From Kineococcus sp. TRM81007 (lineage in GTDB: Bacteria > Actinomycetota > Actinomycetes > Actinomycetales > Kineococcaceae), in the NCBI RefSeq assembly GCF_022669155.1, contig NZ_JALBVB010000041.1, forward strand, positions 1-64,000: a stretch of 64,000 bases of DNA, written 5' to 3'. Positions 18,068 through 25,393 of this stretch are shown here, in pieces; positions within the stretch are counted from its first letter, which is position 1; every line of letters starts with the position of its first letter. Made by a program: the position numbers and the translations under genes. The notes under the pieces are model-generated. The model was not told the origin of the DNA. It searched no databases and saw only the letters and a list, made by a program, of their open reading frames with translations.

Positions 18068-19221
18068 TGCTGGAGCAGCTCTTCCCGCTCGTCGCCGTGC
18101 CCCTGCTGCTCAGCGCACTGCTGCGCGCCCGCGACATCGCGCCGGGCGGCAACGGGGAGCGGCGGGCCGTCGCCCTGGCTCTGCTGACCTTCGGCGTCGC
18201 GGTGCTGCTGGCCACTCCGTGGATCGGTGGGCGGGTCGCGGACGCGGTGGACGTGCCGCAGCTCGACGTGCTGCTCGGCCGCCTCGTCGTCGTCCTCGGG
18301 GTCTTCGCCATCCTCCGTGGTTTCCGGCTGACTCTCGGCCCCGGGCAGAAGCGGCTGCCGCTGGGGCTGGACATCGCCCTCGTGCTCGCGGTCGCCACCA
18401 CCATGACCGTGTCCTTCGTCGTCCAGGCCGTGCCCTACGGCGGTGACCTCATCATCGACCACGGCTACGAGCTGCCGGTGGCGCTCTTCGTGGGCAGCTT
18501 CTCGCTGTACCTGGCGTGGTGCTTCACGGCCATCCTCCGCGGCTGGCGCGGGCTGCGCCGCCAGCCCCACCTCGAGGCGCGTGCGGGGGTGCGGCTGACC
18601 GCCCTGGCCGCCGCGACCGGTCTCCTCTACGTCGCCTCTCGGGTGGCCGGCCAGGTCGCCCTCATGGCCACCGACGCGGCCGGCTTCGTCGAGGTCACCC
18701 GTGAGGTCTGCCTGGCCACCGGGGCCGTGGCCGCGGTGCTGCTGACGCTGGGTGCGTCGGCGTCCGGGCTCGTGGCGGTGGCGCGCCGGCTGCGCGACGA
18801 GGCCCGGCGAGCCGGCCACATGCTCCGGCTCTACCCGCTGTGGCGGGACGTCGTGGCCGTGGCGCCCGAGGTGGCGCTGGCGTCGCGGCGCTTCGCCCCG
18901 TGGCGGCTGGTCAACGGCCGCACGGACTTCTACCGCTACCGCATGGTCATCGAGGTCCTCGACGGCCGGTCGCTGCTGCGGGCCCGTGGCCACGGCCGTC
19001 CGGTGGTCGCCGGCGGCGTGGCGGGTGACGCCGCCGACCTCGTCGCGCTCGTCGACGATGCGCGCAACTGCGTGCGCCGTCGTACGGGTGATTCGGGTGC
19101 CATGGCCGATGACGTCCGCTCGACGATGGCCGATGAGACCGCGCACCTGCTCGCGGTGGCCGCCGAGTACCGCCGGCTGCGGCGTGGCCGGCGGCTGGCC
19201 GGACAGGCGGTGCGCGCGTGA
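18067..19221 (+). CDS. MAB_1171c-like integral membrane protein (DUF6545 C-terminus)
   Basis: 384 residues. About seven hydrophobic segments occupy residues 1-240, then a cytoplasmic region (about 245-384) with LRDEARRAGHMLRLYPLWRD and a conserved Arg/Tyr-rich FYRYRMVIEVLDGR segment. This architecture recurs in actinomycetes next to XRE and ImmA-like genes, and the function is unknown. Tight overlaps on both sides put it in a four-gene operon with XRE, ImmA and a PAP2-like protein. Confidence 0.75.
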   Translation: MLEQLFPLVAVPLLLSALLRARDIAPGGNGERRAVALALLTFGVAVLLATPWIGGRVADAVDVPQLDVLLGRLVVVLGVFAILRGFRLTLGPGQKRLPLGLDIALVLAVATTMTVSFVVQAVPYGGDLIIDHGYELPVALFVGSFSLYLAWCFTAILRGWRGLRRQPHLEARAGVRLTALAAATGLLYVASRVAGQVALMATDAAGFVEVTREVCLATGAVAAVLLTLGASASGLVAVARRLRDEARRAGHMLRLYPLWRDVVAVAPEVALASRRFAPWRLVNGRTDFYRYRMVIEVLDGRSLLRARGHGRPVVAGGVAGDAADLVALVDDARNCVRRRTGDSGAMADDVRSTMADETAHLLAVAAEYRRLRRGRRLAGQAVRA

Positions 19222-19826
19222 CCGCGCCGGAGCGCACGGCTGCTGTCCGTTCGCCACGTGGCCGCCGGCTGGCCGATGTGGTCAACGACGTCCTGGCGCC
19301 GTGGAACCTGGCCGTGACCGTCCCGCCGGTCGTCGGCGCCATGACTACCGTGCCGTGGCCGCGAGGGCTCGCGCTGGGGTTGGTGACGAGCCTGCTCGTC
19401 GGCGTCGTGCCGGGGCTGCTGATCTGGGCCGGCCGCCGCTCGGGCCGCTACGGCGACAAGTTCCTGCGCGACCGCCGGCACCGGCCGCGGTTTCTGGCCG
19501 TCGTGACCGGTCTCGTCGTCCTGGCGTGGGTGGTCACCTGGGCGCTGGGTGCCTCCGCCTCCTCCTTGGTCTTCCTCGGCGTCATGGTGCTCATGGCCGT
19601 CATCGCGGCCGTCGTCTCGCGCTGGTGGAAGATCTCGATGCACTCGATGGTCGTCACCGGCTCGGTCGTCCTGCTCGTGGTGCTGGACGTGCGGCTGGTG
19701 CCGATGCTCGTGCTGGTGCCGGCGGTGTGCTGGGCGCGCTTGGTGACCTCGGCGCACACGCCGGCGCAGCTCGCAGCAGGGGCGGTCGTAGGTGCGGTCC
19801 TCGGCGTCGTCGCGGGCATCGCCTGA
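19218..19826 (+). CDS. PAP2-like membrane protein
   Basis: 202 residues with about five to six transmembrane segments. KISMHSMVVTGSVV and RLVTSAHTPAQLAAGAVVG resemble the second and third phosphatase motifs of membrane PAP2 enzymes (SGH and SRxxxGxHxxxDxxxG), but the catalytic residues are only partly kept: His in MHS and His in SAH remain. Activity is therefore doubtful. GTG start overlapping the previous stop (GTGA). Confidence 0.7.
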   Translation: MTAPERTAAVRSPRGRRLADVVNDVLAPWNLAVTVPPVVGAMTTVPWPRGLALGLVTSLLVGVVPGLLIWAGRRSGRYGDKFLRDRRHRPRFLAVVTGLVVLAWVVTWALGASASSLVFLGVMVLMAVIAAVVSRWWKISMHSMVVTGSVVLLVVLDVRLVPMLVLVPAVCWARLVTSAHTPAQLAAGAVVGAVLGVVAGIA

Positions 19827-20346
19827 GCTCGACGTCGCGGAGTGGAGCCGGTAGGGACGCTGACGCGGCGGAGCAAGATATGCGTCTGCTCAGCAGACGC
19901 GGCTCCGCCGGCACCCACGGGGTGGACCGGGCGCGGTCGATGGAAGGTGGTGGGCGGCAGCTGTGCCGGGATTGCGGCTTCGAGACGTGACGCGCAAGAG
20001 GCGCTCAGCCCGGTCGCCGCTTTGTGGCCCTTCGGACCTGTGGCTAGGTAGGAACGCCACACATCCGCAGCGTCGAGAATGGGTTAGCCGCTCACGATCG
20101 CGCCATGAGAGAACGATCTCCTGGCACGATCAGGTGGTGTCCTAGAGCCCGCCGATGCATCAGAGGCCACCACGCGACGAGCGTGTGGAGGCGTGCCGGG
20201 TCCGTGGTGCGCACCTTCACCACGCCGACGGCCGGCGGGCGGTCTTGTACTGCCCGCATCGATACCGGCTGAACGTGTACGGGCGGGCACCTGTGGTGGC
20301 GGCGCTGGTCCGCGCCGCACTACCTGTTGCGGGACGTCTGGCTCGA
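19827..20346. other. Noncoding region with nested hairpin at 19867-19909
   Basis: About 520 bp without a supportable gene. Near its start is a nested hairpin: outer arms GGCGGAGC (19867-19874) and GCTCCGCC (19902-19909), inner arms GCGTCTGCT (19882-19890) and AGCAGACGC (19892-19900). It may terminate the preceding operon. A 65-codon frame at 20155-20352 has several Cys/His but no ribosome-binding site, so I do not call it. Confidence 0.6.
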
Positions 20347-20751
20347 CAATGAGCCTTTGTCAGTAGCGGTTCTCCAATTGACTGAGAACGAGGGCTGTGG
20401 CGACGATTGCGGAGATGCGCCAGGGGCAGAGGCTGACGCGGCGTAGCGCCCGCCAGCGGGTCTTGAGGTGGGCGATGCCGTGCTCGACGAAGGCACGGGT
20501 GGAGTTCACGTAGGAGTTCCACCCCCGCGTGCTTCGATCCAGTACCTGCCCACGTCGAGGACGTCGTACGGGGACGCGGATGCCGGCTCCGGCACCGGTG
20601 TAGGCCTTGTCAGCCAGCGTCGGAACGCCGCAGCCAGCGGCCACGTAGAGCAGTGGCAGAGCATGGATGCGTGCAGCGCTCAGATCGTGAGTGCCGCCCG
20701 GCTCGACGGGTGAGACCCATAACGGGCTTTTCGGATCTGCGGGGGGGTAGC

Positions 20752-22130
20752 TCACCCTGACCCGCGTCGTTGTCGTCGCCAGGGTCGGGTGCCGTCAGCG
20801 GCGAGCAGGATGCGGATGCGGTAGTTGCCGAAGTTGCGGAAGCCGTGGGCCAGGCGGCGGGTCTTCTCGATGATGAGGTTGATGGCTTCGGTGCCGCCGT
20901 TGCTGATGCCGCCGGTGTCGAAGTAGGCCAGCACCTCCGCCCGCCACGACCGCAACGTCCGCCCAAGGCGAGCGATCTCCGGGATCGGGCAGCGGTAGAA
21001 GGAATCGAGCACCCGCTTCGCGGTGGCTCGCCCCGCAGCCGGGGTGGAAGCGTGGAACATCGACCGCAGCTCCTGGTAGGCGTGCCAGGCCACGGTCACC
21101 TCCAAGCCGGGGTCACCGGCCTGCAGCGCGGCTTCGAGCCGGGCTCGGCCGCGGTCGGTGAGGTTCTCCCGCGCCGTGCTCAGCAGCCGCCTGATGCGGT
21201 AGAGCGGGTCCTTCTTGTGCCCGCGCCGGCCCAAGGTGGCCTGCTGGACGCGGCGGCGGACCTCGTCCATCGCGGTGGAGGCAAGCTTCACGACGTGGAA
21301 GGCATCCAGGACGGTCACGGTGTCGTCGGGCAACTCGGTGCGGATGGCGTTGGCGTAGCCGCGGAACGGGTCGAGTGAGGCGTGGGTGATGCCGTCGACG
21401 AACTCGCGGGTTCGGGCTCGGATCCAATCGGCGTAAACCGGCCCGGAGCGGCCGAGGGTGACGTCGAGCAGGCGGGCGTGGATCCGGCCGTCCTGGTCGC
21501 GGGTCAGGTCGACGATGGAGGTGACCGCCCGGTCGCGGTGGCGGGCTGACGGCTTCCAGATGTGCTCATCGACCCCGAGCGTGTCCACTCCGGCCAGCCG
21601 CGCGGCGCGGGCGGGTTCGTCGTTGAGGTCCTGGTGGGCTCGGGTGCGGATGGCGTCCATCAGGGTGTGCCAGTCCTCCCCCCGCAAGCGGGAGGTGCCC
21701 CCAGCCGAGCTGGCGGGCCAGGGCGGAGACGGTGGAGTCGTCCCACCGCAGCGTCTGCACGGCCCACTCAACAGCACGGGCGGTGAGCTTGGCCCGCGCG
21801 GGCAGGGCGGGGTGCTCCTCGGACCAGACGCCGGTGGGGCAGCGTTGTTCGCGGCAGCGCCAGCGTCGCTTGCGCCAGATCAGTTGCACTGGTGTGGCGA
21901 AGCAGGGTGCGTCGGCCAGTCGGTGTTCGCGCCGGCCGTGGTCGGCGGCGAGGGTTCCGCAGTCGCGGCAGGCGACGACCTCGGGTCGTTCGGTCTCAAC
22001 GGTCAGGCGCAGCAGCCCGCGCGAATGCTCGGCGTCGGTGCCGGGGTTGAGGCGCTCAACGGTGAGCAAGTGCAGGTTCTGCAGCCCCAGCAGTTGATCG
22101 GCGACGGAGCATGGCCCGGTGGTGTGGGCG
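20752..22130 (-). pseudogene. ISL3-family transposase, frameshifted
   Basis: The N-terminal portion has the zinc-binding pattern (VACRDCGTLAADHGRREHRL; RRWRCREQRCPTG) and an HTH region WDDSTVSALARQLG. The catalytic portion carries GVDTLGVDEHIWK, TVLDAFHVVKLAS and GGTEAINLIIEKTRRLAHGF, the DDE set of ISL3. The two parts are in different frames because about 28 bp of GC-rich palindromic sequence has been inserted after ARQLG (near 21675-21703), where the family continues directly to DWHTLMDAI. The start codon is not certain; coding resemblance begins near 22130. Confidence 0.85.
21675..21703. repeat. Small palindromic insertion in the ISL3 transposase
   Basis: On the minus strand the insertion reads TGGGGGCACCTCCCGC followed by TTGCGGGGGGAG, with CCGC/GCGG at its centre. 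GGGGGCACCTCCC-type motifs occur as dispersed short repeats in actinomycetes. Here one separates ARQLG from DWHTL and breaks the frame. Confidence 0.7.
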
Positions 22131-22200
22131 GGGGTGGTGGGGCTGCAGGAGGAGTGCAGGATGCAGCCGTTCGTTGGTCAGTGGCCGGGCCAGGAAGATC

Positions 22201-22241
22201 CGCGGCCGGGCTCGCCGCGGGAACGGTTGAGCCCGGCCGCG
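22201..22241 (-). terminator. Terminator hairpin of the hydrolase gene
   Basis: CGCGGCCGGGCTC (22201-22213) and GAGCCCGGCCGCG (22229-22241) form a perfect 13-bp stem just after the hydrolase stop. Confidence 0.75.
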
Positions 22242-22247
22242 TGGAAG

Positions 22248-23168
22248 CTACTTGCTGTCGATGCTGAAGGCGCCGGAACTCGCTGCGGCCTGCTCCTGCA
22301 GGTCCCGCCAGGCGGTGGTGTCACCGCTGAGGGCGTCGAGGAGGTAGGCGGCGACGGCGTCGGCGACGAGGGCGACGCGGGCGGGGTCCTCGTCGCTGGT
22401 CTCGCGAACGGCTTCGCCGGCGACGCCGCCGAGGGTGTGCTCGCCGTCGGTGATGGTGAGCATCCGCTTGGGGGCGGGGCTGAGGTGGAAGGCGTCGGTG
22501 AACCAGTCTGGTCCGCGGGTGGACATCGCCGACCGGTCCTTGCCGCCGGTGACGATGAGGGCGGGGGTGGTCATGGTGGAGTAGCCCGGGCGCATGAACG
22601 GCAGGTGCTCCAGCGCGAACGGGGTCAGCGTGTCACCGGTGCCGGTGGTCGCGATGAGCGCGCCCGCCTTCACGGCGGGGTGGGTGAAGTCCTCACCCGG
22701 GGTGCCGTCGGCGTCCAGGACGCGGGCTCCGAGCAGGGCGCCGGTGCTTTGACCGCCCCAGGAGTGCCCGACGACGGCGACGCGGCTCGCGTCGACGCGG
22801 GGAGGCAGTCCGGGGACTTGGTCGAGGACGACGCCGAGGTGGTCCAGGACGGCGTGCAGGTCGGCGATGCGGACCCGCCAGATGTCGGAGAAGCGGGGGT
22901 CGTCGAAGCCGATGCGGTTGCGGCGGGAGTCCAGGTGGGTGGGCTGGACGACGACGAACCCGGCGCCGGCCCAGCGGTCGACGAGGGGTTCGTAGCCGTC
23001 CATGGACCAGGCGTTGCCGTGGGAGAACACGATGACGGGCAGGTCCTGACCCTCGGCGGGTGCGGTGACCTTGACCTGCAGATCGAGGCTGCGTTCGATG
23101 CCGTGGCCGGTGGTGGGAACGGTGATGGGCTTGACCGCGATGAGCTGACGGTCGAGGGCTTCAGGCAT
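22248..23168 (-). CDS. Alpha/beta-hydrolase (PAF-acetylhydrolase/chlorophyllase-like)
   Basis: 306 residues from the ATG at 23168. Oxyanion region VIVFSHGNAWSMDGYEP, nucleophile Ser in VVGHSWGGQSTGAL (GHSWGG), acid Asp in TGGKDRSAMS and His in ITDGEHTLGG give a complete catalytic triad. No signal peptide. It is divergent from a TetR gene with paired operators between them, so it is probably the repressed target. Passenger of the ISL3-type transposon. Substrate, likely an ester, is unknown. Confidence 0.88.
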   Translation of the reverse strand: MPEALDRQLIAVKPITVPTTGHGIERSLDLQVKVTAPAEGQDLPVIVFSHGNAWSMDGYEPLVDRWAGAGFVVVQPTHLDSRRNRIGFDDPRFSDIWRVRIADLHAVLDHLGVVLDQVPGLPPRVDASRVAVVGHSWGGQSTGALLGARVLDADGTPGEDFTHPAVKAGALIATTGTGDTLTPFALEHLPFMRPGYSTMTTPALIVTGGKDRSAMSTRGPDWFTDAFHLSPAPKRMLTITDGEHTLGGVAGEAVRETSDEDPARVALVADAVAAYLLDALSGDTTAWRDLQEQAAASSGAFSIDSK

Positions 23169-23204
23169 GGGATGTCCTAGAAGGAGGGACCGGCTCTGCC
23201 ACAC

Positions 23205-23248
23205 TGGCGGAGCATCGTTCCGCCAAAGTTAGCGGAACATCGTTCCGC
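23205..23248. promoter_or_regulatory. Two TetR operators in the hydrolase/tetR divergent promoter
   Basis: Operator 2 at 23232-23248 is a perfect palindrome GCGGAAC-ATC-GTTCCGC. Operator 1 at 23205-23225 is the near copy TGGCGGAGCATCGTTCCGCCA split here as TGGCGGAG and CATCGTTCCGCCA, with arms TGGCGGA/TCCGCCA. Centres are 25 bp apart. Both lie between the divergent starts, so the regulator likely controls itself and the hydrolase. Confidence 0.85.
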
Positions 23249-23262
23249 GAGCAAGGGGGTGC

Positions 23263-23856
23263 GTGGTGGCCACCACGACCGGAGTACGCCAGGCCGGCAT
23301 GCAGCGCAGCCGTGAGGCGCTGCTGACCGCGGCGACGGCGGCGTTCGTCGAGCACGGTGTGCAGGCACCGGTGCGGGACATCGCCGAACGTGCCGGGGTC
23401 GGTGTGGGCACGGTCTACCGTCACTTCCCCACCCGCGCGGACCTCGTGGGCGCTGTCTACCGCCACCAGGTCCAGGAGTGCACGGCCCTCGCGGCGTCCC
23501 TGCTCGAGCAGCCGATCCCCGCAGCCGAGGCGCTGGAGCGGTGGATGGCGGCGTTCGTAGACTTCCTCGTCACCAAGCACGGACTCAGCGAGGCCCTGCT
23601 TTCAGAAGACCCGAGCCTGGCGAATCTGCACGCCTTGATCCTCGAGGAGCTGGTGCCGGCGTGCTCGTCCTTGCTTGCAGCCGGCCAGGACGCCGGGGAG
23701 GTCGACCCGCAGGTCACCGCGTTCACGTTGCTGCGCGCGGTGGGGAACCTGTCCATCCCCGGGCCGGGTTACGGCAGGGATGAGGCCCGACAGATGGTCA
23801 CCCGCCTCCTCGCCGGGTGCCGGACCGCGGTCACTCACTCCCCTCGCGAGGGATGA
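23263..23856 (+). CDS. TetR-family transcriptional repressor
   Basis: 197 residues. The N-terminal HTH is VRDIAERAGVGVGTVYRHFP (about 38-57), with the TetR hallmark preceding helix LLTAATAAFVEHG. The C-terminal ligand-binding domain is all-helical with LLRAVGNLSIPGPGYG, a form common in TetR_C_33-like regulators. GTG start; an in-frame GTG follows immediately. Autoregulation is expected from the two operators upstream. Confidence 0.92.
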   Translation: MVATTTGVRQAGMQRSREALLTAATAAFVEHGVQAPVRDIAERAGVGVGTVYRHFPTRADLVGAVYRHQVQECTALAASLLEQPIPAAEALERWMAAFVDFLVTKHGLSEALLSEDPSLANLHALILEELVPACSSLLAAGQDAGEVDPQVTAFTLLRAVGNLSIPGPGYGRDEARQMVTRLLAGCRTAVTHSPREG

Positions 23857-24633
23857 GCTGCACGGTCCTCACCGGATAGGTGGGCGGCCGGACCTGGCGA
23901 GTTGAGATCTCGGTCGTCGACGTGGAAGTGGTAGCCACACCTTCCCACCCGCAGATCCGAAGACCCCCATAACGGCCGGCCGTCGGCATCGGTGACGATC
24001 TGGACGAGACCGCCATGCTGGCGGTGCTTCCCGGAGTACCAACGATCCGGCTGACCACCGGAGTCGTGGACGCGGTCGGTGTCGATGAGGGTGCCATCGA
24101 GCAGCAGATGATCGCTTCCTGCGTTCACCGCCGCGGCGACGACCTCGGGTAGTTCGCGAGCCTGCTCAGCAAGCACATCGAGAGCCTCGTACAGGTAGCG
24201 GTAGGCGGTCTTCAAGCTGACCGCATTGTCGCGGGCCAAGTCGGCGACCGCAGCGCGCTGGCACATGAACCGCAGCAGCAGCACCGCCTGAGCGAAGCAG
24301 CCCAGCACGCGACGTCCTCGGCGAGTGCCGATCCGAGCGCGGTGAGAGGACAGCAGGCGGGCGACGGCTTGGGCGAGGTCGCGGGAGACGTCGAGGCTGG
24401 CACGATAGAAGAGCACGTAGGGTCCTGACGGGTACGGCGGTTGAGCTTGGTCGCCACCATCGTGACCGGCCAGGCCGTACGTGCCCCAACTCCTCCGGTT
24501 CCCGCCCCTAGCAGCTTCCTCACGACACTACTGAAAAAGCCTCATTGAGGGAAGTCAGAAGGGCCTGAACGAATCGGCAGGGGCTCGAGAGAAGACGTCG
24601 TCGGTGAAGACATTGCCGGTGGGTGCTGATATC

Positions 24634-24990
24634 GCGTTGAGCTAATCGTCCATCCAGCCAGGAGGAAACATGAACATAAACCAGCAGCGGGCGCAGCAGG
24701 CAGCGACGATGAAGGCCAACAACGATGCCGAGGCCGCGCGTCTGAAGCGGGAGCACTACGCGCGTCCGGGGCAGTCAAGGCCGGCGCGCCAGGCAGTCGC
24801 GCCCCCTCATCGACGGCCTCTCACCGACGACGAACTGCGGGGCCAGGCTGATGCTTGGGCCAAGTTGATGCTGGTCGTCTGCATTGGGGTCATCGTCGCC
24901 ATGGCGGTGGCGATGATTGCTGCGTTGAGCTGATCGTCCATCTAGCCAGGAGAAGACCTAGACATGAACCAGCAGCGGGCGCGGCAGGTA
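24634..24990. repeat. Direct repeat flanking a small membrane-protein gene
   Basis: 24634-24705 and 24922-24990 are about 85% identical, each running from a 3' coding end (GCGTTGAGC plus stop) through AGCCAGGAG to the start of the next reading frame (CAGCAGCGGGCGC). The 288-bp period equals one gene plus spacer, so this is the remnant of a tandem gene array. Confidence 0.75.
24670..24933 (+). CDS. Small single-pass membrane protein
   Basis: 87 residues: a basic, Gln/Arg-rich cytoplasmic part, then one hydrophobic segment LMLVVCIGVIVAMAVAMIAAL (residues about 66-86; written as LMLVVCIGVIV then AMAVAMIAAL) at the very C-terminus. The ATG is preceded by an excellent AGGAGGAAAC site. Member of a broken tandem array: the tail of an upstream copy and the head of a downstream copy are still visible. 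No recognised family. Confidence 0.65.
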   Translation: MNINQQRAQQAATMKANNDAEAARLKREHYARPGQSRPARQAVAPPHRRPLTDDELRGQADAWAKLMLVVCIGVIVAMAVAMIAALS

Positions 24991-25008
24991 GTGAGCCTTT
25001 GCCAGTAG
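24964..25008 (+). pseudogene. Truncated next copy of the small membrane-protein gene
   Basis: ATG followed by NQQRARQ matches NQQRAQQ of the complete copy. After nine codons the sequence runs into a 42-bp palindrome made of IS5-type ends, giving a stop after 14 codons. Confidence 0.7.
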
Positions 25009-25034
25009 CGGCCAGCCGCTACTGGCAAAGGCTC
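24993..25034. repeat. 42-bp palindrome of two IS5-type ends
   Basis: GAGCCTTTGCCAGTAGCGG (24993-25011), spacer CCAG, then its exact complement CCGCTACTGGCAAAGGCTC (25016-25034). The arm matches the left end of the IS5-family element at 20351 except for one base. It interrupts the small-gene copy. Confidence 0.9.
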
Positions 25035-25393
25035 AATGAGTTGACCAGCCACTTCGTCAGCTCCGGTGACGACCTGACCTCGACGCTCGATGGCTTCGAT
25101 CGAGGCGTCTTCGTCTTCATAGGTGAGGACTGGCAGGTGCAGTGGATAGGCGAGGATGCTTCCCGCGCCTTTCGCGATCGGCACGGCTTCGAGGTCCTGA
25201 CGCAGTGATCCGCCATTCACGTCGTTGAGGAGCCAGTGACAGCTGTCGCGGACTGCACGGACGGCGCTATGGCCGTGATGTCGCGCAGTGCGCGGCAAGG
25301 TCACCAAGTGGCATGTATCGCCACCGATGCAGCAGCAACCAACGCGTGCTGAACGTAAGGAATGCGGGCGCAGGGCGACTCGTTGATCTTGCG
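25035..25393. other. Possible gene fragment, unresolved
   Basis: A rightward frame to 25208 (starting NELTSHFVSSGDDL, ending RHGFEVLTQ) and a leftward frame from 25307 both read plausibly, and neither has a start with a ribosome-binding site. Probably decayed coding sequence cut by the adjacent palindrome. No product can be assigned. Confidence 0.3.

Larger units (their letters stand above)
20726..23967. mobile_element. ISL3-type transposon carrying a hydrolase-tetR passenger
   Basis: 3,242 bp flanked by an 8-bp direct repeat CATAACGG (20718-20725 and 23968-23975), the duplication length typical of ISL3. The inward ends share TTCGGATCTGCGGG (14 bp), with related outer bases (GCTT left, GGGGTC right). 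Contents: ISL3 transposase, alpha/beta hydrolase, and divergent TetR regulator with operators. Inserted in an IS5-family transposase gene. Confidence 0.88.
20360..24416 (-). pseudogene. IS5-family (DDE_Tnp_4) transposase split in two
   Basis: The N-terminal part (24416 down to 23968) starts MLFYRASLDVSRD and includes an HTH-type SLKTAYRYLYEALDVL and the first catalytic block LLLDGTLIDTDRV. The C-terminal part (20725 down to 20360) has VSPVEPGGTHDL, ADKAYTGAG and HGIAHLKTRWRAL. At the junction the parts join as DADGRPLW plus VSPVEPG, restoring the family sequence. The stop codon lies within the left terminal repeat. Inactive as it stands. Confidence 0.9.
20347..24547. mobile_element. IS5-family element interrupted by an ISL3-type transposon
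   Basis: Terminal inverted repeats: left CAATGAGCCTTTGTCAGTAG (20347-20366); right, read inward, CAATGAGGCTTTTTCAGTAG (ends at 24547); 18 of 20 identical. The transposase between them is split by the ISL3-type transposon at 20726-23967. Removing that transposon and one copy of the 8-bp duplication restores one uninterrupted transposase frame. Confidence 0.88.

Noticed and set aside
20155-20352. A 65-codon Cys/His-containing frame
   Set aside because: No ribosome-binding site, no recognisable motif spacing, and it lies in a decayed region beside an IS end.
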